The position numbers and the translations under genes are program-made. Positions 56,040 through 63,691 of a stretch of DNA of 64,000 bases are shown here, one piece after another. The notes below the pieces were generated by a model. The model had not been told where the DNA came from, did no database searches, and was given only the letters and a program-made list of their open reading frames with translations. The stretch spans positions 248,001 through 312,000 of the forward strand of contig JAWKUB010000008.1 in assembly GCA_041398745.1 (NCBI GenBank), written 5' to 3'. This DNA comes from JACKHO01 sp041398745 (GTDB lineage Bacteria > Planctomycetota > Planctomycetia > Planctomycetales > Planctomycetaceae). Within the stretch, counting starts at the first letter, position 1. Each line of letters starts with the position of its first letter.

Positions 56040-56615
56040 ATGAATAGACATCAGCGTAAACTGCGAAAGTTGCGGAAGCGGAAGTCGAAACTACGCAATC
56101 GAGAACGCCGCAATACGACATCGCAGAAATCATCTTCGCCAAAGGTGGAAGTAAAACACGACTGGCGAAGCAGCTTTCTATCAAAGTACCGAAACGCAAT
56201 TCTTTCCGTCATCGCTCAAGCGATGCCGCTCGATCCCCGCTACTACTGCGGACAGATCGCATTGATCGCCAAGAAGCTTTCGGAAGACCGTCTCAACGTG
56301 GCATCCGGCTGGCTCCTGATGATTGACGATCCGCAACAGCCACCACTTCTACTTGAACATGCGTGGAACGAGTGCGAGGACGGTACTCGCATCGACCTGT
56401 CGCCGTGGGACGACTGTCCCTTGCCCCGCAACTACGTTCCCAGAAACCAGCGAGAGAGAGTGAACGCACTGGTGAGTACACCCCAATCCGAAGAATGGCA
56501 CGCTCGACTCGACGCATTGCTCGATGGAACCGATGTGGACGGCTGTAACGAGATTGACTCACTGTCTACTGCCGTGCGATTCGCCGCTGATGGGAAGACA
56601 GTGATCATCGCCTAA
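56040..56615 (+). CDS. Basic-tailed hypothetical protein
   Basis: Not recognised. The 191-residue product starts with a very basic, Arg/Lys-rich helix (MNRHQRKLRKLRKRKSKLRN), likely to bind nucleic acid. The rest is a small soluble domain with MPLDPRYYCGQIALIAKKLSEDRLNVASGWLLMIDD, ending in EIDSLSTAVRFAADGKTVIIA. The gene lies between two hairpins and has GAAGGAG before ATG 56040. No homologous motif could be named. Confidence 0.68.
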   Translation: MNRHQRKLRKLRKRKSKLRNRERRNTTSQKSSSPKVEVKHDWRSSFLSKYRNAILSVIAQAMPLDPRYYCGQIALIAKKLSEDRLNVASGWLLMIDDPQQPPLLLEHAWNECEDGTRIDLSPWDDCPLPRNYVPRNQRERVNALVSTPQSEEWHARLDALLDGTDVDGCNEIDSLSTAVRFAADGKTVIIA

Positions 56616-56644
56616 TAGTCGTCCTCATTGCCATTCCTGTCACG

Positions 56645-56666
56645 GAGTCGCCCAAGTGGGCGACTC
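56645..56666 (+). terminator. Hairpin after the basic-tailed protein gene
   Basis: GAGTCGCCC / GGGCGACTC (9 bp) with a 4-base loop AAGT, followed by GCTGCGTTTTC, which is a poor T tract. Fifth of the per-gene series; termination is less certain here. Confidence 0.55.
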
Positions 56667-56720
56667 GCTGCGTTTTCAACCTCAATTGATCCACACTCTT
56701 CCACAAAGAAAGGAGGCTTC

Positions 56721-57566
56721 ATGCCGACGAATTACAACTTCTGCAACAAGCTCTTCCACAGATGCGGCATCGCTGGAATGCGAATGCTACCCGACAACTT
56801 CGTTCCGCTGACAGTTACCTCGCCGCCCTACGATGGAATCCATGAGTTCGGTGGATACCCATTTAATTTCAAAGCAATGGCCAAGGGAGGCGTCGTCTGC
56901 TGGCACGTCCAAGAGGAGATTCGGAATGGTTCCGAGTCAGGCACCAGCAGCGAGCAACGACTCTACTTCCGTGATGTTGGGTTTCGACTTCACCATACGA
57001 TGATCATTGACACTGTGGGGGGGCACATCAGCAGTCGTGTCCGGTATGGAGCGTCGTTGCAGTACCTCTTCGTGTTGAGCAAGGGCAAGCCTCGCACGTT
57101 CAACCCAATCTGCGACATTGAGAACAAGCACGCCGGAAAGCGTTCAGGGTTCTATCAGCGACGAAACGCTGGTTCGATACGCTACCGGTCGACCGTGACG
57201 ATCAAAGACAAGCGTGTGCGAGGCCCGGTTTGGCGATTGAACCCCGGATCACACAACACTCGTGACTCGGAGACTCGACAGCAGCCCGCATTGATGCACG
57301 AAGAACTCGCACGAGACCTCATTACATCTTGGTCAAAAGAAGGCGACCTCGTGCTCGATCCAATGAATGGTGCAGGAACCACTTCAAAGATGGCCTTGCT
57401 GTCGAATCGATACTACCTCGGCTTCGAGATTAACAGGGAGTACGACGATCTCGCAGTAACTCGACTCGAAAAGACCGCCCACTCAGTTTCGAATCACAAC
57501 GAACGAGAGCAAATAATCAGCAAGCTTGGACGACGGGTCGAGAACGATGGAATCGAATCCGCTTGA
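56721..57566 (+). CDS. N4/N6 DNA methyltransferase
   Basis: ATG 56721, just after AAAGGAGG, is the start; the longer frame would begin without a ribosome-binding site. The 281-residue product has motif IV TSPPY (residues 33-37) and motif I VLDPMNGAGTTSKMA (about 210), the beta-class order of N4-cytosine/N6-adenine methyltransferases. GFEINREYDDLAVTRLE closes the domain. There is no target-recognition insert to speak of. No restriction endonuclease is next to it, so it is probably an orphan methylase of the element. It is distinct from the ParB-fused enzyme upstream. Confidence 0.88.
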   Translation: MPTNYNFCNKLFHRCGIAGMRMLPDNFVPLTVTSPPYDGIHEFGGYPFNFKAMAKGGVVCWHVQEEIRNGSESGTSSEQRLYFRDVGFRLHHTMIIDTVGGHISSRVRYGASLQYLFVLSKGKPRTFNPICDIENKHAGKRSGFYQRRNAGSIRYRSTVTIKDKRVRGPVWRLNPGSHNTRDSETRQQPALMHEELARDLITSWSKEGDLVLDPMNGAGTTSKMALLSNRYYLGFEINREYDDLAVTRLEKTAHSVSNHNEREQIISKLGRRVENDGIESA

Positions 57567-57863
57567 AGTTGTAGACGAGCAGCTTCTCATGACCACCTGC
57601 TAATAGCTGGGCATCATCTCGGAATTGGCAGGGAAACCCTCACTTCGATGTGATCGCTGGCTATTAGGCAGGCAAGCAGGTTCTCCGCAACCCCTTTGTG
57701 TGATGGTGCTTACCTGCCGTTGAACTTGATCGGCAGTGGCTAATAACAGGGACGGCCTGATCTGCCTACACGACATCTGTTTGTGGTTCGAGCAGCTTCT
57801 CGTTTCGTCGTGGTCACGAAGAAACGCTCGTCGCTGCATAGATAACTCAGAAAGGAGGTTGCC
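57567..57863. other. Structured intergenic stretch (possible non-coding RNA or regulatory leader)
   Basis: A 297-base stretch between the methylase and the small HTH gene. CCTGCTAATAGC (57596-57607) pairs with GCTATTAGGCAGG (57660-57672) with one bulge. A third related GGCTAATAACAGG occurs near 57738. A 13-base direct repeat CGAGCAGCTTCTC lies at 57576-57588 and 57789-57801. These could fold into a structured RNA or leader; no known family was recognised. Confidence 0.4.
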
Positions 57864-58097
57864 ATGCAACAGCAGCTATTAGGACTCTCTGGAGTCAGCG
57901 ATTTGATTGGCGTCAAACGTCACCGCATCGAGTACGCCATCGCTAACGGTTCGATACCAGAACCAGAACTGAGGATCGCTAACAAGCGGGTCTTCACAAC
58001 CGAGGATGTCCAACGGATCGCCGACTACTTCGGCGTCGTCATGAACGAGACCTGTGAAAGAAAGGAGGAGCCATGCGATTCACCACACCGTACATGA
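57864..58097 (+). CDS. Small MerR/excisionase-like HTH protein
   Basis: The 77-residue protein contains a MerR-like winged-helix turn: GLSGVSDLIGVKRHRIEYAIANGSIPEPELRIANKRVFTTEDVQRI, as in excisionases and small plasmid regulators. RBS AAAGGAGG precedes ATG 57864. It overlaps the next gene by 25 bases. Its last residues run into that overlap (ERKEEPCDSPHRT). It probably binds DNA, perhaps the structured stretch upstream. Confidence 0.72.
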   Translation: MQQQLLGLSGVSDLIGVKRHRIEYAIANGSIPEPELRIANKRVFTTEDVQRIADYFGVVMNETCERKEEPCDSPHRT

Positions 58098-58528
58098 ACA
58101 TGGCTGATCTTGGTCGGCTGTTCGGAGTCAGCGGCCAGCAAGTTGGAAAGTGGCTCAAGGAACTCGGACTCCGGCGAGACAATGGAACGCCATCGACGGC
58201 GGCGTATGACCAGAAGCTTCTGAGTTACGACTATGAGCGATGGGGAACATACACGACGCTTTGGCACACCGAGAAAGTTGCCTGCATCCTCAGAGACGCA
58301 GGGCACGAGCCAGTCGTTGATCCGCCCTCCGATCTGGTCGAGCCACCGCCGTTGATCGGGCCATTCTCACTTCGACAACTGGATGGTGACCGATGGCAGT
58401 TGGTCGGCAGAGATGGCGAAGTTGCAATGTTTGTAACTGGCGAGACCAATGCACGAGTCGTCGAGCGAGTCATGAACATCGCACATCATGCTGGGACGCT
58501 CGCCGGTGTTCGAGCACAGACGACGTAG
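58073..58528 (+). CDS. Small HTH-containing hypothetical protein
   Basis: ATG 58073 with AAAGGAGGAG upstream. The 151-residue product has a possible HTH (NMADLGRLFGVSGQQVGKWLKELGL) and a C-terminal region of unknown nature (TGETNARVVERVMNIAHHAG). Overlapped by the preceding gene, so the two are likely co-translated. It lies immediately before the polymerase-like gene, separated by a strong hairpin. Element-control proteins often have this form. Confidence 0.65.
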   Translation: MRFTTPYMNMADLGRLFGVSGQQVGKWLKELGLRRDNGTPSTAAYDQKLLSYDYERWGTYTTLWHTEKVACILRDAGHEPVVDPPSDLVEPPPLIGPFSLRQLDGDRWQLVGRDGEVAMFVTGETNARVVERVMNIAHHAGTLAGVRAQTT

Positions 58529-58540
58529 ACCCAAAAAAGA

Positions 58541-58575
58541 ACCCCGGCGACCGCCTTGTCCTTGGTCGCCGGGGT
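58541..58575 (+). terminator. Strong hairpin before the polymerase-like gene
   Basis: Perfect 12-bp stem ACCCCGGCGACC / GGTCGCCGGGGT with an 11-base loop, followed by CATTTCG. The stem is strong but the T tract is poor, so it might attenuate or stabilise rather than terminate. It ends 26 bases before ATG 58602. Confidence 0.6.
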
Positions 58576-58601
58576 CATTTCGTTACAGAATGGAGACGAT
58601 C

Positions 58602-60035
58602 ATGCCCCCACAGATAGGTAGAGTTCAAAACAGCGATTTCTTACGCCGAGAGTCCAATTACGACGGATTCCTGATCTTGGATGCTGAATCGTCTTCAAAT
58701 CCCGTCGCAGTAAAACTCGACATCCCCGTCCTGTACGTGCCTGAAGGATTCGAGCCTGAGCGGTACTTGGCTCATGAACGTCGTCGATTAGGTGACAAGG
58801 CCAGATACTTGCTCCACACAATTCACACGCAATCGATCTTCAATCAACGGCATCGGAAGGATGGTGTCCATCTGAAGGCTGAATATTTGCGAAAGATCAT
58901 GGGGCGACACTATCTCGGAATCATCAACGACCTCGAAGGCCATGTCCTTGAGGTTGATCGGATTGCACGGGATGGTTTGTCGAACCGTTACCGTCTCACT
59001 GCCGAATATCGTGCCGCACGTGTCAAGCGATTTGTCCCGACTGACTCGTATCTGATTCCGAAATTGATCGAGCGGAGAGCGGAACTGCAAGAATCGCCTG
59101 ATTGCCCAACCCGCCAACATTTGTTGGAGCAATTACGGCGGGTAAGAGTGGACATGGATACTGCCCGCCAAATGCTCGAAGGGATGTCGCTCGATAGTGA
59201 AAAGTTTGCGGCGAGCGAAAGCTGTCTTGAACGATTGGATGAGCAGGAGTGGTTCTTTTCAGCAGATCGCTTTGGCCGTGTACATCACAACGTCACTTGT
59301 CTCAAGAGGGAACTGCGGGCTTGCCTGTGGGTTGATGATGAGAGGCTGATTGAGACTGACATCTCGAATAGCCAACCCTTGTTTTGTGGACTGACCTACT
59401 TCCTTTGGGAGAAAAACCAAGGCTCGTTTGCTCAACTCTGGACAGAGGAAGCATTTGACTCTGCTTTGGCATTGAAGGAGGAAAACCTCGAACAACTCAT
59501 TCTCCTCATACAACAAATCCACCAATCAACCACAACCTCCAATCCAACCACCCTTCCTTTACGCTGTGCAGGTTTGCACGGAACTAATAACGATTCATTG
59601 AAGTACCTGCTGCTCTGTGAGGCAGGACAAATTTACGAATACATGGCTCAAGCAGTTGGAGTAGACATCTCGGACAGTGCAGCACGTGGCGAATTCAAAG
59701 AGCAAGTCTACTCAGAACTGCTCTACGCCAAGTGGCGAGACTCCAAGAACCTCTTGGTTCAAGCCTTCCAAACCGAGTTCCCATCGCTTTTTGAGATGAT
59801 CCGACAAGTCAATTACCGAGACCATCGCCGACTTGCTCAGTGGATGCAGCGAGTCGAAGCAAGACTGGTGATCGATGGAGTCGTGGCGAAGTTTGCAGAG
59901 GAAAGGCCGGAGGCGTTCATCCTGACGATCCACGATTCTGTTCTGTCCAAGCCAGATGATGCCACATACGTTAGAGACCTGTTTCGGCAGGAGTTTGGAC
60001 GGTTCGCCGTCCATCCCACATTGAAGCAGAAGTAG
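58602..60035 (+). CDS. Divergent single-subunit polymerase-like protein (family A DNA polymerase / T7 RNA polymerase palm)
   Basis: ATG 58602 (MPPQIGRV), with GGAGA before it, is the start; 477 residues. Seen: a helical N-terminal part with a possible winged helix (residues 60-145), then ETDISNSQP (251-259), R362-GEF-K366 with Tyr375, and LTIHDSVLS (441-449). Known: family A DNA polymerases and T7-type RNA polymerases have motif A (D), motif B (Rx3Kx7YG) and motif C (HD) in this order. Inferred: this is a divergent palm/fingers with D253 and D445 as metal ligands; the spacing in motif B is one residue longer and YG is YA. No exonuclease domain and no known primase motif. It may replicate or transcribe the element. 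A relic of its 3' end lies at 60949-61071. Confidence 0.55.
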   Translation: MPPQIGRVQNSDFLRRESNYDGFLILDAESSSNPVAVKLDIPVLYVPEGFEPERYLAHERRRLGDKARYLLHTIHTQSIFNQRHRKDGVHLKAEYLRKIMGRHYLGIINDLEGHVLEVDRIARDGLSNRYRLTAEYRAARVKRFVPTDSYLIPKLIERRAELQESPDCPTRQHLLEQLRRVRVDMDTARQMLEGMSLDSEKFAASESCLERLDEQEWFFSADRFGRVHHNVTCLKRELRACLWVDDERLIETDISNSQPLFCGLTYFLWEKNQGSFAQLWTEEAFDSALALKEENLEQLILLIQQIHQSTTTSNPTTLPLRCAGLHGTNNDSLKYLLLCEAGQIYEYMAQAVGVDISDSAARGEFKEQVYSELLYAKWRDSKNLLVQAFQTEFPSLFEMIRQVNYRDHRRLAQWMQRVEARLVIDGVVAKFAEERPEAFILTIHDSVLSKPDDATYVRDLFRQEFGRFAVHPTLKQK

Positions 60036-60140
60036 AGATGCCCCGGAAAGGCGTCAAACACGCACGAATCTGGATGTTTCGAACTAAAGACGGGTTCGAA
60101 GTCGTTTGGCATAGTTCGTGGTGTATTTCGTTCGAGTCTT

Positions 60141-60270
60141 GCCCACAGAATCGAATCTGTGGGCTTTTTTTCTTTTGGACCGAAAGTTCGAAATTCCCGG
60201 TTTGTCATTTTTTCGTTTGTTCGTCTAATTGGGGTAGACCCTTCGAACACAGGAGTTTTTGCAAATGGAA
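60141..60270 (+). repeat. Intergenic module A: terminator, promoter-like elements, RBS and start codon
   Basis: Terminator stem GCCCACAGA / TCTGTGGGC with T tract (60141-60171), then TTGTCA (60202-60207) and, 17 bases on, CTAATT (60225-60230), a plausible -35/-10 pair. AGGAG (60251-60255) precedes ATG 60265. The whole unit recurs at 60618-60760, 98 bases with only four differences before a 13-base indel. Confidence 0.8.
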
Positions 60271-60591
60271 AGTTTTGTTTGGTGCCGGTTCACCGATGAG
60301 GAAAAGCTACGTGAGTGGTACGGGAACTTCACCACTGGTGAAGGCTTCCCGGAATGCATGAACGATTTCGAACTGTCAGCACATGACGGCGAATACAGTG
60401 AAGGTCAACGGCTAGAGGGGATACCACACACTACACTCTTTGATTGTGGGTACTTCTGCGTCGAAACTTGTCGATGGAGCGAGTCCATCGACAATCTGAT
60501 AAATGCACTTCGAAAAGAAGGCGGCGTACGCATCGACGTGTACTACCAAACACCGCTGGTTGACGTGGAGGCCGCAGGAATCAAGATTTGA
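60265..60591 (+). CDS. Small hypothetical protein downstream of module A
   Basis: Not recognised. The 108-residue acidic protein starts at ATG 60265 after AGGAG. It has CRFTDEEKLREWYGNFTTGEGFPECMNDFE, DCGYFCVETCRWSESIDNLINALRKEGGV and VYYQTPLVDVEAAGIKI. It is compact, with several Cys and aromatic residues. The promoter-terminator module on either side makes it an independent unit. Its compact, acidic form and position recall small accessory proteins of phages, but no function can be assigned. Confidence 0.65.
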   Translation: MESFVWCRFTDEEKLREWYGNFTTGEGFPECMNDFELSAHDGEYSEGQRLEGIPHTTLFDCGYFCVETCRWSESIDNLINALRKEGGVRIDVYYQTPLVDVEAAGIKI

Positions 60592-60617
60592 TCTTGGGGA
60601 CATAGCCCAAAAAAGAA

Positions 60618-60760
60618 GCCCACAGAATCGAATCTGTGGGCCTTTTTTCTTTTGGTCCGAAAGTTCGTAATTCCCGGTTTGTCATTTTTCCGTTTGTTCG
60701 TCTAATTGGGGTAGAGGATTGATTTTTCCCCTTCGAACACAGGAGTTTTTGCAAATGGAA
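60618..60760 (+). repeat. Intergenic module B: second copy of terminator-promoter-RBS unit
   Basis: Same parts as module A: terminator 60618-60648, TTGTCA 60679-60684, CTAATT 60702-60707, then a 13-base insertion absent from A, AGGAG and ATG 60755. The last 30 bases are identical to those of module A. It terminates the preceding gene and starts the next. Confidence 0.82.
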
Positions 60761-61021
60761 CATTCGGCTTGGCTTAAAAAAATGCGTGCGAAGTACGGCG
60801 TTGACTTCGGTGATGCCATACGTGATGTCGAGGATTTCACGGCAGACGAACTTGCAGAGGCACAGGCGGCATTAGAGTGGGCACTGGTGAATGCACTGGC
60901 GGTGTCAGAACTGACTGAGGAGGAACTGGAACAACTGGAGGCGGACGGGATGCCGAGTTCGTGCGGAAGCTCTTCACGCAGGAGTTTGGACGATTCGGTG
61001 TCCATCCCAAGCTCAACGTGA
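60755..61021 (+). CDS. Small protein whose 3' end runs into a relic of the polymerase-like gene
   Basis: The 88-residue frame starts at ATG 60755 after AGGAG. The first 65 residues look like a real acidic helical protein (MEHSAWLKKMRAKYGVDFGD, ADELAEAQAALEWALVNALAVSELTEEELEQLEA). The last 23 (GMPSSCGSSSRRSLDD...) are the out-of-frame reading of DNA that in another frame encodes a tail like that of the polymerase-like protein. The gene therefore probably lost its original end when the relic was joined to it, and may be a decaying or chimeric gene. Confidence 0.6.
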   Translation: MEHSAWLKKMRAKYGVDFGDAIRDVEDFTADELAEAQAALEWALVNALAVSELTEEELEQLEADGMPSSCGSSSRRSLDDSVSIPSST

Positions 61022-61071
61022 AATAACGATGCACCGAGAAGGTGTCAAACACGCCCGAATCTGGATGTTTC
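60949..61071 (+). pseudogene. Relic of the 3' end of the polymerase-like gene
   Basis: In the frame starting GAT at 60949 it reads DAEFVRKLFTQEFGRFGVHP and ends KLNVK-stop. The polymerase-like gene ends DATYVRDLFRQEFGRFAVHP and TLKQK-stop (59958-60035). The 123 bases aligned by eye at 59958-60080 and 60949-61071 differ at about 31 sites with no indel. The likeness continues 45 bases past the stop codons, where both have an ATG and code for M-x-R-x-GVKHARIWMF. Confidence 0.75.
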
Positions 61072-61135
61072 TCTTGGCGAACGGGCAATCTGACGTTCGC
61101 AACCACAAAACCCTCTTTTTCGAAAGGAGAACGCT

Positions 61136-61795
<660 letters not shown>

Positions 61796-61882
61796 CTGCT
61801 CACAGAATTGCTCGTTCTTCCCGCAAGCGTTTTTGGCGATGATGGTTCCTTCAGCAAGACGCCGTCATAACGGAAATTGATC

Positions 61883-62554
61883 ATGAACGAGAATATGAAA
61901 ACGAATGACAACAAGGCCACGGACACAACAATGACTGAAGAGCCCCAACGACCGTACCGAGTTCAACTCAACTGCCCAGACTGTGGCACGTTGGCAGGAC
62001 ACCCCCACGAGGTCGATTGCGACATTGAACGGTGTTCCGCCTGCGGATCGCAGCGAATAATGTGCGAGTGTTCCGATCACGATCAGCTGTGGTCGGTCTG
62101 GACTGGCTCCTTCCCGATGCAGAAGGATGGCAGTCGATCATTGTGTCTTGCGACCGGCAAGCAGTTCGCTACGAAGAGCAGGTGCTTTCGCAACTGCTTT
62201 AACGCCATTCTGCACGTCCCTGAGTACGCCCATGCGACGTATGTCGAGGGCCTCACTTTTTTTGGCCCGATTCTGGCGGAACATGCATGGCTTGAGGTCG
62301 ACGGAGTGATCGTTGATTCGACCTGTCCCACCGATAGGTGCGTATACTTCGCTGGCCTGCGGTTTGACGGCGTCTTGGGGTTGGCCGAGGCGATGAGAAT
62401 AAAGAAGCCTGTGGGAACGAGCGACTTGCCAATTCTGTATCGCTTTGGTTTCGGGGGTCATAATTCCGAGTCGTTTCGTGCCGCACGAGAGGGGGCAATG
62501 CGTCTGGAGTCATTGTACATGGCAAGGAGGAACGCCGGTGCGAACGTCATCTGA
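61883..62554 (+). CDS. Zinc-ribbon plus putative Cys-His-Asp enzyme domain
   Basis: ATG 61883 starts a 223-residue protein. Residues about 35-65 contain CPDCGTLAGHPHEVDCDIERCSACGSQRIMCEC, zinc-ribbon-like. The C-terminal half has CFRNCFNAILHVPEYAHATYVEG, EHAWLEVDGVIVDST, which gives Cys, His and Asp in an order resembling papain/transglutaminase-like enzymes; the pattern C..NA...YVEG...HAW...D is one I know from uncharacterised proteins of mobile elements. Enzyme type and substrate are unknown. It follows the beta-grasp/winged-helix gene by 87 bases, the only nearby possible partner. Confidence 0.6.
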   Translation: MNENMKTNDNKATDTTMTEEPQRPYRVQLNCPDCGTLAGHPHEVDCDIERCSACGSQRIMCECSDHDQLWSVWTGSFPMQKDGSRSLCLATGKQFATKSRCFRNCFNAILHVPEYAHATYVEGLTFFGPILAEHAWLEVDGVIVDSTCPTDRCVYFAGLRFDGVLGLAEAMRIKKPVGTSDLPILYRFGFGGHNSESFRAAREGAMRLESLYMARRNAGANVI

Positions 62555-62656
62555 CCGGACTCGAATTTACTCGCTTGAGCAATCCTACAGCGCATGACGC
62601 TGAAGCTGCCTTAAAAGTACCAACAACAAGTGATCCAGATTAGAGGAGACAGAGAG

Positions 62657-63070
62657 ATGGGAATAATGTGCAGTTACAGACTTTGGATTCTTGGCGAGGA
62701 TGCCAAGTACGTCATCGATCAGGCCCTGAGCGATGGCTGGACACTGATAACCCAGTCCGAGTTGGGTGCCGAATTCAAGTGTGAAGGGGAGTACCTCCTT
62801 CGGGGATCGCCAGTCTTTCGTGATTATCCGCATTTGGTCGTCGTGATGTCGGCAGACCACGATGAGGGAATGGGGTTTCACCACTTACTCAGCGTGGAAC
62901 AGTGTGGTCATTTCGTCAGCCGTTTCTGGTCTCATGACGAGGAACGAGATGCTGAACTCGAAGCGATTGAGAACGATGGCTTCGATCCCGTCAACCTCGT
63001 CACCGAATCGATCTACGAGCTTGGGGTCGGAGAGACCATTGCTCGACTGGCGAAGGGTGATGAGCGATGA
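62657..63070 (+). CDS. Small hypothetical protein
   Basis: ATG 62657 (MGIMCSYRLW), with GAGGAG before it, is the start; 137 residues. It has CSYRLWILGEDAKYVIDQALSDGWTLI, GSPVFRDYPHLVVVMSADHDEGMGFHHLLS and an acidic C-terminal half (DEERDAELEAIENDGFD). The fold is unknown. Its stop overlaps the next (decayed methylase) start as ATGA, so the two were originally coupled. No catalytic motif could be named. Confidence 0.65.
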   Translation: MGIMCSYRLWILGEDAKYVIDQALSDGWTLITQSELGAEFKCEGEYLLRGSPVFRDYPHLVVVMSADHDEGMGFHHLLSVEQCGHFVSRFWSHDEERDAELEAIENDGFDPVNLVTESIYELGVGETIARLAKGDER

Positions 63071-63213
63071 GTCTGGTTTCACCCAAAATCACACAGCCGC
63101 TCAAGTGGCACGGCGGAAAACACTATTTAGCGAAGAAGATCATCGGCTTAATGCCGAGGGAGCCATTCGGCGGCGGACTGGCCAAAGGCCCGGTCGATGC
63201 CCGAAACCAGTGA
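63067..63213 (+). pseudogene. Truncated D12-class (Dam-type) DNA adenine methylase
   Basis: From ATG 63067, overlapping the previous stop codon, it reads MSLVSPKITQPLKWHGGKHY, then LAKKIIGLMPREPFGGGLAK and ends GPVDARNQ-stop (48 aa). The first 31 residues match the start of D12 N6-adenine methylases, in which KWHGGK is the AdoMet-binding loop and a YVEPFxGGG element follows. Here the residues between MPR and EPFGGG are missing and the catalytic DPPY part is absent, so it is a stump. It was coupled to the gene upstream. Confidence 0.8.
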
Positions 63214-63316
63214 GGCTTACGGCCCGCTTCAGAATTTCTGGAACGAATTCCGCCTTGTAGTTCACGTTTTGCCCCATGATGGGCAGGTTCAGACCAAAAA
63301 AGAAAAGAGAAAAAGA

Positions 63317-63691
63317 ATGAAGAAAGTGAAGGAAGAGTTGTTCGAGTTTTTGAGACACCCAAGGTTTCAGAAACAGTTGCTTCGTTTTTGTGCAGCGGAA
63401 TTCCCATCGGATTTGCAGGAGCAACTCATGCACCGAGAGGTAGACGTTGATGAAGACACGTTGATTATTGACTACTTCGCCGGTCCGTGGTTGCGTGATC
63501 TCTATTCAAGATCACCACACTACGACGTAAGCAAATCAGCAGAAGAGAACGAGAAGGAGTTCAGTCTCGCATGGACTGGTGCCATCAAAGATTTCCTTGC
63601 AACCGAGAGGTGGACGGAATTCGAACTGGCCGAAATGATTTTTGACAAGCCGTTCGCAGGGCATTTGGAGAGAAAAGGAGAATTGGCATGA
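63317..63691 (+). CDS. Hypothetical protein downstream of the methylase stump
   Basis: ATG 63317 (MKKVKEELFEF), after a long A/G-rich tract typical of an element gene, starts a 124-residue soluble acidic protein with RHPRFQKQLLRFCAAEFPSDLQEQLMHREVDVDEDTLIIDYFAGPWLRDL and EKEFSLAWTGAIKDFLATERWTEFELAEMI. Not recognised. It ends with GELA and TGA, and the next gene starts inside that stop (ATGA). Confidence 0.65.
   Translation: MKKVKEELFEFLRHPRFQKQLLRFCAAEFPSDLQEQLMHREVDVDEDTLIIDYFAGPWLRDLYSRSPHYDVSKSAEENEKEFSLAWTGAIKDFLATERWTEFELAEMIFDKPFAGHLERKGELA

Noticed and set aside
60038..60361. 107-residue frame after the polymerase-like gene
   Set aside because: It runs through a strong terminator and the module A promoter and into the next gene; only its first 15 codons are conserved at the relic.
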